A stretch of DNA of 64,000 nt from Adiantum capillus-veneris (Eukaryota; Streptophyta; Polypodiopsida; Polypodiales; Pteridaceae), in the NCBI GenBank assembly GCA_014529385.2, contig CM043959.1, forward strand, positions 10,380,809-10,444,808. Direction: 5' to 3'. The translations under genes were made by a program, and so were the position numbers. The notes beneath the pieces were generated by a model, which did no database searches, was not told the origin of the DNA, and worked only from the letters and a program-made list of their open reading frames with translations. Numbering within the stretch: the stretch's first letter is position 1; every line of letters starts with the position of its first letter. This document shows positions 20,020 to 31,329 of this stretch, piece by piece.

Positions 20020-22245
20020 GGAGAGGGGGAATGGGGGAGCACACCCACCACAAACACAAGGGCCTCTCTATAGCTCACGGTATCCATACGACCCCTATCC
20101 TCTCAAAACTCACCTTCAAAAACACACTTTACCCTAGCAGACCACCACTTGCTCAATTTCCACTGTCCACACACTCCACAAATCCACCCTACAATGCACA
20201 CCTAGTGCCACAGTCTGTCTCCACCCTTGTACACGCACACAACCGCTCAATCTCACTCTCTCACACAAAACACCATTAGTCCGGGGGGTACACACTTCCA
20301 CACAACCGGCACCAAGGGGAAACACTAGAGAAGGGAGGAAGGGGAAACAACAACAAGACGGGGAAATAGGGTCTCGATTGCACGTCACAAAATATGTACA
20401 TAGGCTTGGAACACCGTCACCATGGCCATTTCCACGAGAAAAATACAAAGGGCTTTGACATGCACACTCCTCTGTCAAAGAGTTCCACTTTGCAGGCTTC
20501 AAACGGCACAAAAAAGCCCAAAAAAAAGCCACTACTTTGATGAAAATTTGACTTTTATAGGGGGGGTCTTCAACTTTGGAAAGTGCTCTCACATTGAAGA
20601 TCTGACATCTCCATTTTAGCATCTTTTGGAAGGGATAGCCGCTTTGCTTCATCTACTCAATTCCTCTCTCTTTTGCGCTTGGGAGAGGGGCATTAGCGAT
20701 GTCTCTATTGGTCCCTATGCCTCTTTGTATTTTTTTCCATTTTTCTTCATTTTTTACCTCTTTGGGATACCCAAAATTTTCACTATCCTTCTGGCTCCTT
20801 TTTTATCACTTCTATCCGGTTCTCTTGACCTTTTTCCCACTAGCCTCCTCTCTTTCTCCAGTGGGATTGACCGCTTTGACTGGTCTCGGGCTCCTTTACT
20901 GCAGCTTTCCTCCTCTCTTTCTCTAGTGGGATTGACTGCTTGACTAGTCTCGGGCTCCTTTACTTCGGATTTCCTCTCTCTTCCTTGATCACATGAAACC
21001 TTCCCTACCCTATGGCATTAGCGATGTTGGTATTGAGGGGGGTGACTCATTCCTTTCAAATGGGGGCCCCTTGAGGGGCGGCACGGTCCCTTGCAAAACT
21101 GCCACATCATCAGGCTACGGCCGTTGACCAACAGCTCCTCCCTTTCCCCTCACACGGGTGCACGCCACCAGTGCCACTCCTCCTGGCCAAAACACCACGG
21201 CGCTCTACCCCCGCCACTCGCACACAGCACTCGAAGCGCCACCAAGCTCTCATGCCATAGCTCACGGGAGTCTAAGCTCCCCACACTCCACCTTGTGATT
21301 CAATAGGGCCACATGGACCAATCCATATAGTGTGCGCAATTTATGCCGCCCTGTGCATGTGGGATTATCCCATGCCACGTGTCGGCCCCTCGTTCCACTG
21401 CACCCTCATGGGTTCCCAAGCCTTCACAAAAATTTCAACAAGATCTCTCATCCCCTACTTTGGCGACACACCACCATTGCTCCTTCTCTCTGCTCCCATG
21501 CGCGATGGCCGAGCCCAAAAGCCGGATCAAATATACATCGTGTCAAGCAAGGGACATGAAAATCTGATTACTTTTTGACTTCTCTGACCTTTGTATTCGC
21601 GCCATAAAAAACAAAGAAAATTATTGGCAAACTCTCCACCGCCAAATGCTTCCAACTTCATCCTGCTGTATCTTGCTCACCAAGCATCCAATTAACGAGC
21701 CATCAATTTGTGCTACCTTCACATGATTTAGAATATCTCCAAGAATCTTGGTGAGGCCAAAAAGATGCCAGATGGTGCATTCTTCAATGCGGGCAAGTGG
21801 GCTCAAATCCGGCCCTTGGAAAATCTTCAACTGACCATAACTTGCTAACCAGAGCTGTGATTTGCAATCCGAGAAAACATGCATGCTCCATAATTTGTAC
21901 TCTACACATGCATCCACTAACATCAGCCTGGGCCACCTATCCCCAGCTGCCCTACCCTTCGAGGATCTGCAATACCTTCTAACTTTGTACTTCAGTATCT
22001 TGCACACTGAGGCTCCGTTTGACAAGCCATCTAGACTTGGCATTTTGGACACCTTCATCTTCTATCCTAGTTGAGACAAATTGGAGGTGTTTTAGCCTAA
22101 AACGCTGAAATGGGCATACACCCCCACTACCCTTTGGCTACCTAGGACCTTGATACCTGCCCTAGCCTTGTGCACTGCACCTGTCGACAACCTTTGCTTA
22201 GCATAGACCACTTTCTAGCACGGACCAACTTTGGTTGCACCAACA
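20020..22245 (-). repeat. 5' LTR of the non-autonomous element
   Basis: Direct repeat of 15671-17940. The two TAGCGATG sites are also present but degraded (20694-20707 and 21019-21032), and the long G runs are absent. An extra copy of the TTGACTGGTCTCGGGCTCC segment occurs around 20875-20965, a short internal duplication. Confidence 0.75.
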
Positions 22246-25046
22246 CCTACGGGTCAAGCTCCGTCCTTTGGTTGACATTTTCTTCGTTGGCCTAGTTCTC
22301 ACTGTGCTAGGAACTACAAGCAATGAATATGCCCGACAACAATCAAAGAAAAAACAAGGGCACTACTCTACAAGTACAAGGACGTATTTTCATGGGATCA
22401 TATTGACCCAAAATTAGTAGATGCAAAAGTGTTCCAACATCACATTCCCCCAAGCTGGATGCCAGTCATTTTGCAAAGGTGCATAAAAAACCCTAACTAA
22501 GTTTAGAAGGTAAAGGAGGAGATTGACAAGGTTCATCGCTGATGTAGCAAAAAGTGATTGGATGTTTCCTATAGTGGTAGTCCCTAAGAAGAACAAGAAG
22601 CTGCGAGTGTGTGTGGACTACAAAAAACTAAATGCCAAGATCATTCAGAATCCTTTTCCGTTACCATTCACAAACATGATGCTGGATGAGATTGCAAGCC
22701 ACAAAATGTATAGCTTTATGGATAGCTATAATGGCTACAATCAGCTAGAGATTGCACTTGAAGATACGATCAAGAACACATTCATCATTGAATGGGGAGC
22801 ATTCATGTAACTGGTGATGCCATTTGGGATTTGTAATGCTCTAGAAACTTTTTAGAAATGTATGATGGAAATTTTCAATGAATTCTTCCATACGTTTTTG
22901 GCCATCTTTGTTGATGATTTTATAGTCTTCTCCATGAAAGAAATTTACTTATTGTTTCTCGAAATGGTGTTCAAAAAGTACAAAGATAAAAGGATCTGTT
23001 TCAATGCCTTCAAGTCAGTATTCATTGTCTAGAAGGGACAACTTTTGGGACATATAGCTCCAAGAATATGATGAAAATGTCAAATAATAAGATCAAGTGC
23101 ATTCATCAAGCTAGAGCGCCAACCACAGTGTTTGAGATGAGCTTGTTTATGGGATATATAAACTTCTATAGGATATTTGTACATATATTTACAACCAAGG
23201 CATTATCTTGATATGAAGTAACCAAGAAAGTGAATAAATTCATCTGGACTAAATAATGTGAACAAAATTTCCAATGCTTAAAAGACGCGATCAACAAGAG
23301 TCGGTACTTTGCCAGCCTAACTAGGATGTTATTTTCCATGTTCATGTAGATGCTTCTAGCATGGCTATGGGAGCCATACTGGGCCTAGTTTGATGGGAAG
23401 ATAGACTAATCAATCTACTTTGCAAGCTGCACGTTTAGTACAGTTGACCAGGGGTACTCGACCACTAAAAGAGAAGAATTGGGGATGGTATTCAACACTA
23501 CTAGATTCAAATATTATCTACCAGGAAATATATTTCTCTCCTGTGTCAATCATCAAGCTTTATTTTTTTTAATCAACAAAGTCATAAAACAAGGAAGGTT
23601 GATCAAATGGATAATGTTTCTTATGGAAATTTAGTTTCAAATTTTCCACAAACCAATGAAGACACACTGTCGGGCATACCTTCTTTCAAGAAGAACAAAG
23701 GGATATTCCAAAACATCGTTAAGAGGTACTGAATTATTCTAAAGCACAATTGAAGAAGAACTAGACTATAATGGTAGGACATTTATGATCTCCTTCAACT
23801 AGGGAAGTTTCTAGATGAAACCTCCAAAATAAGAATAAAGAACTTATTATAAAAATTCTAAAATTTAGTATCATTGTTGGAGAACTATACAGACTAGGCA
23901 TTGATGGTGTGCTTTGCAGGTGTGTACCAATGAGAGGAAGAATGAAAGTGATCCCTAAAGCTCACAATGGGGATTTTGAAGGAAAATTTTCAGCTGATAT
24001 CATGTATTAAAATATCCTCAGGGCATGATTATGGTGGAAAACCATGATAGATGATGTCAAAGTCTTCTACAAAACATGTGATATTTTCCAAAGAATGGGA
24101 AGGCCAAAACCAACTGATATGACACCACTGACTCCAATATATCCACTGAGTATTTTCATGAAATGGGGTCTAGATTCTATGGGGCCATTCAAGAAACTCA
24201 CTCTAGGGAAGGAAAAATATATTATTATGGCCACATGTTATGTCAGCAAATGCATCTAGGCTAAAGATTTACCAGATAGTACTTAAAATCAACAACAACA
24301 TTTCTATATGAAAACATTATTTTACCAAAATGGTTGTCTAGTAGAAATAGTTTTAAATTAGGGAGAACACATTGAAACTATTTAGATTATGATTGAGATG
24401 TTTTCAGTAAATCACTAGAAGCAACACCATATTATCCTAGGTGCAATGGATAGGCAAAGAGAAATAATAAAAGTATCAAGGATATCCTCACTAAGATATT
24501 TCATAAGGAATCGCATAAGTGGGACATTAAGCTTTAGTCCGCATTATGGGCGTATAGAACTACATACAAGGTTGCTACTGTGATGAAACCTTTCAAAATG
24601 GTATATGACAAAGAGACAGTAGTACATATGGAATTTAATATTCCCAGTCTCAGGATGGCGATCAATTATGGCATGGACTTTAATCAAAATTTAAAGCAAA
24701 TATTGGATGAGTTTTTACAGTTTGATGAAATCAAATAGAGGGACATGATTGAACAAGAAGTGGCTCAACAAAGGAAACAATGGCATGAAAGTAGGATAAA
24801 GGTAGGAGAATTTTATAGGGGTGATCTAGTATTATTATATCAATCCAAATTGGGACCGAAGAAGACAAAATTGAAGATAGCTTTGTCACAACCCTATGAA
24901 GTAGATTGGGTATTCTCCAATGTGATAGTAAGACTCAGAGACTTGTTGGATTTACTGTTGCCTGGAGTCTACAATGGGACCAAAATCAGGTTATACTATT
25001 CCAAAGTAGAGGAGCTTCTAATAGAACTAGTACGAGACCTTGGGGG
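22246..25046 (+). pseudogene. Degenerate gypsy pol (RT, RNase H, integrase), plus strand
   Basis: The order is a pre-RT segment (YKDVFSWDHIDPKLVDAK, about 22375-22425) and RT with VVVPKKNKKLRVCVDYKKLN (22523-22810). The catalytic FVDD is at 22907-22918. Next is an RNase H remnant (STTKREELGMVFNTTRFKYY, about 23455-23520). The integrase part has an HHCC-like end (YKTCDIFQR), a first catalytic aspartate in MKWGLDSMGPF (about 24160-24190) and a distal part (24745-25046). At least a dozen stops and several frameshifts break it. It ends at a purine tract before the LTR start at 25047. Confidence 0.75.
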
Positions 25047-25700
25047 TGTACCTTTAAGAAACTATTCATATAGCGTGCGTTTGAAGGGTATAAAAAAAAC
25101 ACATCTACTTACATGCTCAAGGTAATAAAATGGTCCCTTTTTCTTCAAAAATTACAGGTTTTTCTCTAAAATCAATTAAAAACCCCATTCATTTGAACTC
25201 ACGTAGTAACTTACATGTCTAAGAGGTGAGACCCCTGAGTACCAGACGCAAAAAAGGAACCACTCAATTTATTCCTTGTCAATACAATTTCAAAATTCGT
25301 AGAAGAGGTGCCAGCAACCTCAAGCCCAGAATCCACATATGTCAAACTCAGGACCAGTTCAAGAACTCATCACTTTCAAGGAGCACTTGATTCAAACTCC
25401 AGAAGTCAGACCGGTCTAGATTCAGTAACATGCACTAATGAAGCCAAAATCGAATAGCGATCATCATTGGGAATGAATGAAACAATCAAAAAAAGAATCT
25501 TGTCAATAATAAAAAATCAAGCAGGAAAATGCATGCATGACATCTCACAAACGGTGCACAGAAATCAAAGGTAGGCAAATAGTGGAGCATTCATTGCATG
25601 TATACATATAACTATGTGAAGGGTTCACCCATCTACACTTTACTCGCATTGCCGTATAGAAAAATCTTTGATCTCATAGCATACAACTCTACACATAAAC
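25047..25700 (+). repeat. LTR-like sequence after the gypsy pol
   Basis: TTGGGGG at 25040-25046 is followed by TGTACCTTTAAG, a plausible tract-to-LTR join. TATAAAAAAAAC at 25090-25101 is a TATA candidate, though very close to the start. No coding potential beyond the pol tail (frame ends at 25125) and no second copy were seen; the far end is not defined. Confidence 0.35.
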
Positions 25701-25706
25701 CCTCCT

Positions 25707-26372
25707 TTGACTATTACCCTATTAGAGACACCTCTCTACTCGCTCTACAAATCATTTACCACAAGTAAGTTCTCCTCTCTACAAACAGGTTCATCAAAGT
25801 CGTATATGGGAAAGAAGTCCACTTCACAACAGATGCAAGAGACGTTATACACCATGACACGAAATGCAAAGAATTTAATGGTTTTTATAACAGAACGTAT
25901 AGGTGTTGTCCAACACAACAAAATTGCTAAATATTTTCTCCAAGAGAGAGAGAAGGACCTCCTAAAATTGTGGGGTCTAGAAGTGGTGGTGGATACTATA
26001 GCACTAACCTTTGATGTTGGATCACCTAGTAGGTGCTTAGCACGTATCAAGCAACCAAAGGCACAACACTAGTTTGAATGGCAGAACCTTGGAGCTCCTT
26101 GATGAGTTAGTAGATGTGTTTTGCATTCTAGATATGCCCAAATATACACCATCCATAGTTGACAAAGTCGACACAATTATCGGTGAAACCATCAGCCTCA
26201 AGAATAACTCCACTTATCTCTCTAAAAAATTCTTTGCTATGTTACTGGGCAAGGTTCAAAACCCAAAAACTAGTACTAATATTTGGCAATTCTTGTACAA
26301 TAGCGTAATGCAGTGGACTACCAAGGCTAAATCTAGGAGCTTAATTAAAGCCTGGTATATCTAGTATCTCCT
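25707..26372 (+). pseudogene. Unrecognised retroelement ORF, 5' part
   Basis: Two frames meet with a shift near 26060. The first (25707-26072) is basic and mixed, with MVFITERIGVVQHNKIAKYF. The second (from about 26059, no ATG) has NGRTLELLDELVDVFCILDM and FFAMLLGKVQNPKTSTNIWQ. No known domain was recognised. The coding stretch is interrupted at 26377 by a CACTA-type element and resumes at 27728 (SFNGQSLFPIPVNV reads across the repaired site), so it is part of one larger gene that also spans 37332-38020. Confidence 0.45.
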
Positions 26373-26376
26373 TTAA

Positions 26377-27723
26377 CACTAGACTGGTAACTTAAGAGGA
26401 CATAAAAGTGTCCTTTCACGATTTTGGAAAAATTTTCCAAAACCATAGTAGATCCACTCATTTTGAAACATCCTTTCATGAGCTTATAGTTCAAGGACTA
26501 TTACATATGGAAAAAATGAGAAACTTGTAAGATTTCTCATCCCTTGGTCACTACAAGCCTCCAAAGTTGATGGACCAGTGCATTTTGCCCAAAACAGCAA
26601 TTCCTTACGGTTGATCACATATAAATAAGAGTGGGGATTTTTGTAGGACATGAGATAAAATGCCCCGTTAACTTCAATAGGTTGGTGATCAAAACATATG
26701 GTTGATTAGTTTACATCACTAATTCTTTTTTGGGCAAAAAAATAAATACAAAAAAGTTACATTTTTGCCATTTTGCGGACCTATTATCAAAGTTTCTATA
26801 GTCACGCTTAATACAGATACTATATACATGTTTTCTTAGTTCCCTTTGGGCCCTTGGATTCAAAAGGAACCATGGAGCATGTCAAAAGGATAATGGATCT
26901 CTTACTAAGTGGAATCTTAGGGACAATGATAAAGTGCTAAATACAGCAAACACTAAAAAATTGGGTTTAGTATTATGACCTCTAGAAACCCATAGAAACT
27001 ACTCAATATCTAGCCAAGTTTGTACTTTATGATTCGATATGGTTACTACCTACAAAATACACACAATTGGCCTAAGAAACTAGCAATATTGAGAAAGTTA
27101 TACTTGCTACTCTAAAAAGTATCGTATTCTTCAGCAAACAAAAAACTCAACCATCATCATATATTATGCTATATAGCATATTAGGTCCCCCCAAAACTTA
27201 AGGAAGATTAGCTTTATGTTATACATTACACTTACACAATCAAAATTGAACTTGGATATCAAGAAAGCCACCAAATAAATCATAAAAGTGATAATTTTGG
27301 CCAAAAAACAGGATTATGCAATTCTTGTAAGTTGGTCATAACTTTTAATTTTAACACTTAGCTCTCCCTATAAGCATCAAAACATGTTGAGAACTATGAA
27401 GTCTTATCATCTAGCAATCTAAACCTCATAAACATGAAGTTTAGAGTGGTATAGTTGCAAAAAATTGAAAAAAGGCCAAAAACAGGACCCGTTTTTTCAC
27501 ACAGTTTAGGCTCAAAAATGTTGTGCAAGAGTAAGGTTAATGGTGAAATCGATACTCCAAAAAAAATGTCAAGTTTTTTTTAGCTCATATGGCAACTTTG
27601 TGGATATATAGCACCTAGAATTTCATTTTCATACTCTCCAAATAATTGAAGCAAAATGATCACTTAACAGGACACAAAAGTGTCCAAGGACATAAAAGTG
27701 TCCTGTTACCATTCTAGCTAGTG
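26377..27723. mobile_element. CACTA-type non-autonomous DNA transposon (1347 bp)
   Basis: The ends are CACTAGACTGGTAAC on the left and, reading inward from the right, CACTAGCTAGAATGGTAAC. TTAA flanks both sides (26373-26376 and 27724-27727). A subterminal palindromic motif GGACAYAAAAGTGTCC occurs once near the left end (about 26398-26413) and twice near the right end (27669-27705). CACTA termini and repeated subterminal motifs are hallmarks of the En/Spm superfamily. The interior has no transposase frame. The 4-base TTAA flank is atypical, since CACTA elements usually make 3-base duplications. Confidence 0.65.
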
Positions 27724-27727
27724 TTAA

Positions 27728-28617
27728 TGGGCAGAGTTTGTTTCCAATACCCGTTAATGTTTAGACAATCTGGGATAGGGTAGCTAAGGACAAAGTGCCT
27801 AAGATCACAATTGTGTCTTTTGAAGAAACCAAGATTGGAGGGTCTGACAAGACTAGCACAACACAGACAAAGGACACTACAACAAAACAAGTTGCAAGTA
27901 AAGGCAAAGAGACGGTGCAACTAACAAGGACAAAGAGACCATCAACACATACAAAATTGGGTCATCCACTAAGAAACAAATAATTACGGATTTATTAAAG
28001 TGGTTCAAGATAGAGTCCATAGGCGAGATGATGGAGCTACATGCATTTGTGTCTAGCTTAGAAATGGATAAAATAAAAGAAGAGCTTAAAATGATGAAAG
28101 AGGCACTAGAGTAGGTAAAGAAAGACAAAGTAGGCTGGGTACAATAGATTCTCGAATTACAGCTCCAGTAGTAGAGCCAAGTTAGAGATGTGTAGGCCCT
28201 CTAGAGGAAGATAAATAAATTAGTTAATATAAATAGGGTGTTGTAGGAGGAGAAAAATTTTTTACAGTAAGAGATTGAACGGGTTCAACGAGACACTCAT
28301 TGATTCCAGATGTTTCTAGAAGCAAAGAAAGTAGACTATAAGAAGCTATATCAGAAACACCACCTAACAAAGAGGCAATCATGGAAAAGTACATTTATCA
28401 CTCTTTGGTACATATAATAAATAAAGACAACGATCTGGCTTTGAATGTGACTGATCTTGATAAAGTAGTCAAATCCATTCATTCATATCTCTAAGAGAGA
28501 GCTAGGACATACACCACATCACTCGTAAATGAGGCCTTTCAAAATATATAGAGAATCAAAAGAATAAAGATGATGATTATGAGAATGAGGAAACAAATGT
28601 GATGATCAGACCCACGA
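27728..28617 (+). pseudogene. Unrecognised retroelement ORF, middle part with coiled coil
   Basis: The frame resumes after the CACTA-type element: VAKDKVPKITIVSFEETKIG, then a Thr/Lys-rich stretch (27795-27983), then charged helices (EMMELHAFVSSLEMDKIKEE and EEKNFLQ with EIERVQRDTH) broken by stops. Its composition resembles the coiled-coil ORF at 12986-13527. The frame is cut at 28617 by insertion of the chromovirus and continues at 37332; the reading NEETNVMIRPTTNKTRRK spans the restored site. Confidence 0.45.
28613..28617. other. Target site duplication CACGA (left)
   Basis: CACGA directly precedes the 5' LTR and is repeated at 37327-37331 directly after the 3' LTR. Five bases is the expected size for a gypsy integrase. 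Confidence 0.85.
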
Positions 28618-29583
28618 TGTAATTGGACTAATCTTTGAAGTTCTTAAAGTCGAAAATAATGTAGTAGGGCACATCTTTCGTTTAGCACGATTTGAAAGAT
28701 TGTTGAATAGTCTATTAAATAGAGGTTATATAAATGAGTTTGAGATATTAAGAGTGAACATATATTCTTTTTTTTAAATAATACACTAAAGATGTATTTG
28801 ATAAAGATTAATGAATAACAGATAGTCTGTCTATATGAATAGTAAAATTGAGATTTTTATTAATATCAGTGTTTTATATTTATGTGTTTTAGTTTAAATT
28901 GCATGGTTAGGCTCAAAATAAGTTGAAAAAGTAGTGGAGACTCAAAAATAGAGGTTTTAGGAGCCGCGACCTAAAAGTTGCGTTTTCAGCCAAAGAAAAT
29001 GTTTTTCGCAATTCTGTTCGTGCGACCTTGTAGACCAGACCTATTCCCGTCGTTTGAGTACCTGGATTGCTCTGTTCTGAGTTAGTTTGTAAAAGTTATG
29101 ATGAAAACAAACAAAAGGCAGCAGTAGGATAGTATACACAAGGACAGGTAGACATACAACATCATACAACTCTCCCTGCTATCAACTAAGAAGTGGATTT
29201 GTTTCTTCATGGTGGACTATTGCAATTGAGATTATGAAGGTATACTTGGTGCGAAAATCGAGTGGACTGAACGCTTAAAAAGCGACTATTTTGAGAAGTC
29301 GCAGGCTTTTCGAGGAAAAGAAGGATAAAAGCGCGACGGGTGGTGCGTTTGGGGATCATTCACCGATCTCTTCTTCTGCAAGTGCGAGTGCGAGTGCGAG
29401 TGATACGCTGCATGCAAGCGAACTGAAGTTTGGGGGTGGTCGGGAGGTTCGAGATGCGTACAACGGAGTGCGCCCATATTCAATTGCTCCTGTGTTGTAT
29501 CAAAAGTCTACAAAGATTCATCAATACAAAGATCTCTTTCTCTACCTTTTGCTGTCTATCTCTATTATTCTGTTCCTATGACA
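28618..29583 (+). repeat. 5' LTR of the chromovirus
   Basis: Starts TGTAATTGGACTAATC and ends CCTATGACA. It matches 36355-37326 base for base over most of its length. A hexamer repeat (GCGAGT) near 29380-29402 has one unit fewer than in the 3' LTR, which accounts for the 6-base length difference. The frames called inside (29286-29483, 29291-29581) are LTR sequence, not genes. Confidence 0.9.
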
Positions 29584-29585
29584 AT

Positions 29586-29597
29586 TGGTATCAGAGC
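29586..29597 (+). other. Primer-binding site (initiator tRNA-Met type)
   Basis: TGGTATCAGAGC lies two bases after the 5' LTR. This is the classic plant LTR-retrotransposon primer-binding site complementary to the 3' end of initiator methionine tRNA. Confidence 0.9.
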
Positions 29598-29636
29598 AAG
29601 TGGTTGATTCTGGACATAGAAGGATACGAGGGGAGG

Positions 29637-30110
29637 ATGAAGGAGCAAGAAGACCCGATTCGACGACTACGAGAAGATCTAGAAATTACAAATTGGGAGA
29701 GTGTTGAGGATCTACAGGGAAAAGCAGCACGAGAGCCTGATATCTATGTGGACCTTCATGGTGAACATGAAGGAGAAAACCATGCTACTCCACCAGGAAA
29801 CAATAATCATCATGGTGGCGATGGGGCACTTGGCGGTGGTGATGGTGGGAATGGTGGCGGTGGACGTAGAGGTCGTCAACACAAAAAAGAAACGATGACG
29901 ATATGGGAAAAGCGACAACCAAATCATTCTTAACGAAGGCTAAGCTTAAAGAGTTTGATGGCATAAGAAAGATATGCGAAGATTTAGAAGAGTGGATTGA
30001 AGAACTCAAAGATTTGGATTATACTTTCAATATCGAGAACACGACCACCAGACTTTCGAATGCTCGAACAAGGTGACGGATAAGACAATACGTACCAAGA
30101 TGGCTCAATT
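29637..30110 (+). pseudogene. Truncated chromovirus gag
   Basis: The ATG at 29637 opens MKEQEDPIRRLREDLEITN, a charged coiled-coil-like start, then a Gly/His-rich run (HHGGDGALGGGDGGNGGGG) and a basic end at 29933. After a frameshift the capsid start follows (KLKEFDGIRKICEDLEEWIE, about 29938-30000) to a stop near 30075. The rest of the capsid domain and the zinc knuckle are absent: the sequence passes within about 150 bases to the protease, so most of gag has been deleted. Confidence 0.65.
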
Positions 30111-30219
30111 GGAGACTTTTGGCAATGCGTACGATACAGGTAAGTCATCTACCCCTTCTTTGTGATGTTTTATGTCTTTGATACGTCCTTTGAAAGATTC
30201 TGTGATTGAAATTATGCGT

Positions 30220-30540
30220 AAAAGTTGAGATTTAAATTTGAATTTCTTAATTGATTTGGGTAGTATTCATTGCTTCTTATCGTCTAAATTGATTAAGAAA
30301 TTAAACTTGAAATTAAATCGAGAAGTCAAAAGACTTGTGGACTTAACCAGTGGTAATAATAGTTTCACGAAAGAGTTATTAGAAAATTTGTTTTTTTTTC
30401 TTTGAAGAGTCGGAAGCATAAAGATGATTTCTATATCATAAACATTGATATGCATGATGTTATCATTGGTATCAATTAGATGATTGAAAATCATGTTTTG
30501 ATTGATTGTTAAGAAAGAAAAATATATCTTTAATCATTTG
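30220..30540 (+). pseudogene. Chromovirus aspartic protease remnant
   Basis: NFLIDLGSIHCFLSSKLIKK (about 30239-30298) is the catalytic region of a plant gypsy protease, which normally reads D(S/T)GSTHxFLS; here leucine follows the aspartate. SGNNSFTKELLENLFF follows, then a frameshift in a T-run near 30395, and DMHDVIIGI near 30455, the second conserved loop. It is not functional as read. Confidence 0.6.
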
Positions 30541-30687
30541 ATGATGATAAGTCACACTCTTCGTGGAAAGAAGGAGATTCTAAATCTAGTTTTGGCCATG
30601 GAATTGATAAGGTGACTTAGATAAGGGTGTGAGACGTTTCTTGTGTTTGCTAATGAGATTAAAGAAGAATCTGGGGATAATTAGAAA

Positions 30688-31320
30688 GAGACAAATCCAA
30701 AATTTATAGAGGATCTCTTACATGAATTTAAGGATGTGTTTCCGGACGATCTTCCTGGTATACCTCCGCCTAGAGCGGTAGACCACGCCATATATCTATA
30801 TCCAAGAGCAACACCTTATTCAAGGGCTCCATACAGGTTCAACATTGATGAGCTTAAATAAGATACAACTTGATGATCTTTTGAAAAAGGGTTTCATTAA
30901 ACCTAGTGTATCTCCTTGGGGTAGTCCCGTGTTATTCCAAAAGAAAAAGGATGGTACATATAGGTTATGCATTGACTACAGGGGATTAAACAAACAGACC
31001 ATTAAGAACAAATATCCTCTTCCTCACATAGATGAATTGCTTAGCCAATTGAGTGGTGCCACAATATTTTCGAAGATTGACCTTCATCCTAGCTACCATC
31101 AAATCTTCATTAAGGCCGAGGACATTCCAAAGACTGCTTTTCGTACACGTTATGGGCATTATAAATTTACAGTTCTTGCTTTTGGTTTGACTAATGCACC
31201 AGCAACTTTCATGTGCTTAATGAATAATATTTTTCACTCGTATCTTGATGACTTCATTCTGGTATTCTTGGATGATATTTTTGTGTATTCTAAGAATGAA
31301 GAAGATCATGCATTTCACTC
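30688..31320 (+). pseudogene. Chromovirus reverse transcriptase (5' three quarters)
   Basis: A first frame gives DLLHEFKDVFPDDLPGIPPP and [10 protein letters not shown] (30688-30858). After a frameshift the frame from 30845 gives [48 protein letters not shown] and the catalytic FLDD (about 31265-31280). These are the ordered motifs of a chromovirus RT. The frame stops matching this lineage after NEEDHAFH at about 31320, where the foreign segment begins. Confidence 0.8.
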
Positions 31321-31329
31321 CTCCCATCA

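Larger units (their letters stand above)
15671..22245 (-). mobile_element. Non-autonomous LTR retrotransposon with 2.2-kb LTRs, minus strand
   Basis: Two direct repeats, 15671-17940 and 20020-22245, flank a 2.1 kb interior. On the minus strand the LTRs start TG(T/A)TGGTGCAACC and end in CA. A polypurine tract (AATAAGGGGGTGGGAAA, complement of 17941-17957) lies directly before the 3' LTR, and TGGGTGCCCCC (complement of 20005-20015) sits four bases inside the 5' LTR as a likely primer-binding site. The interior holds only a gag-like frame and a charged region, so RT and integrase would have to come from elsewhere. LTRs longer than the interior make this a LARD-like element. Confidence 0.75.

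Noticed and set aside
26373-27727. piggyBac element because of TTAA flanks
   Set aside because: The ends are CACTAG with subterminal repeats, not the CCC-type piggyBac ends.
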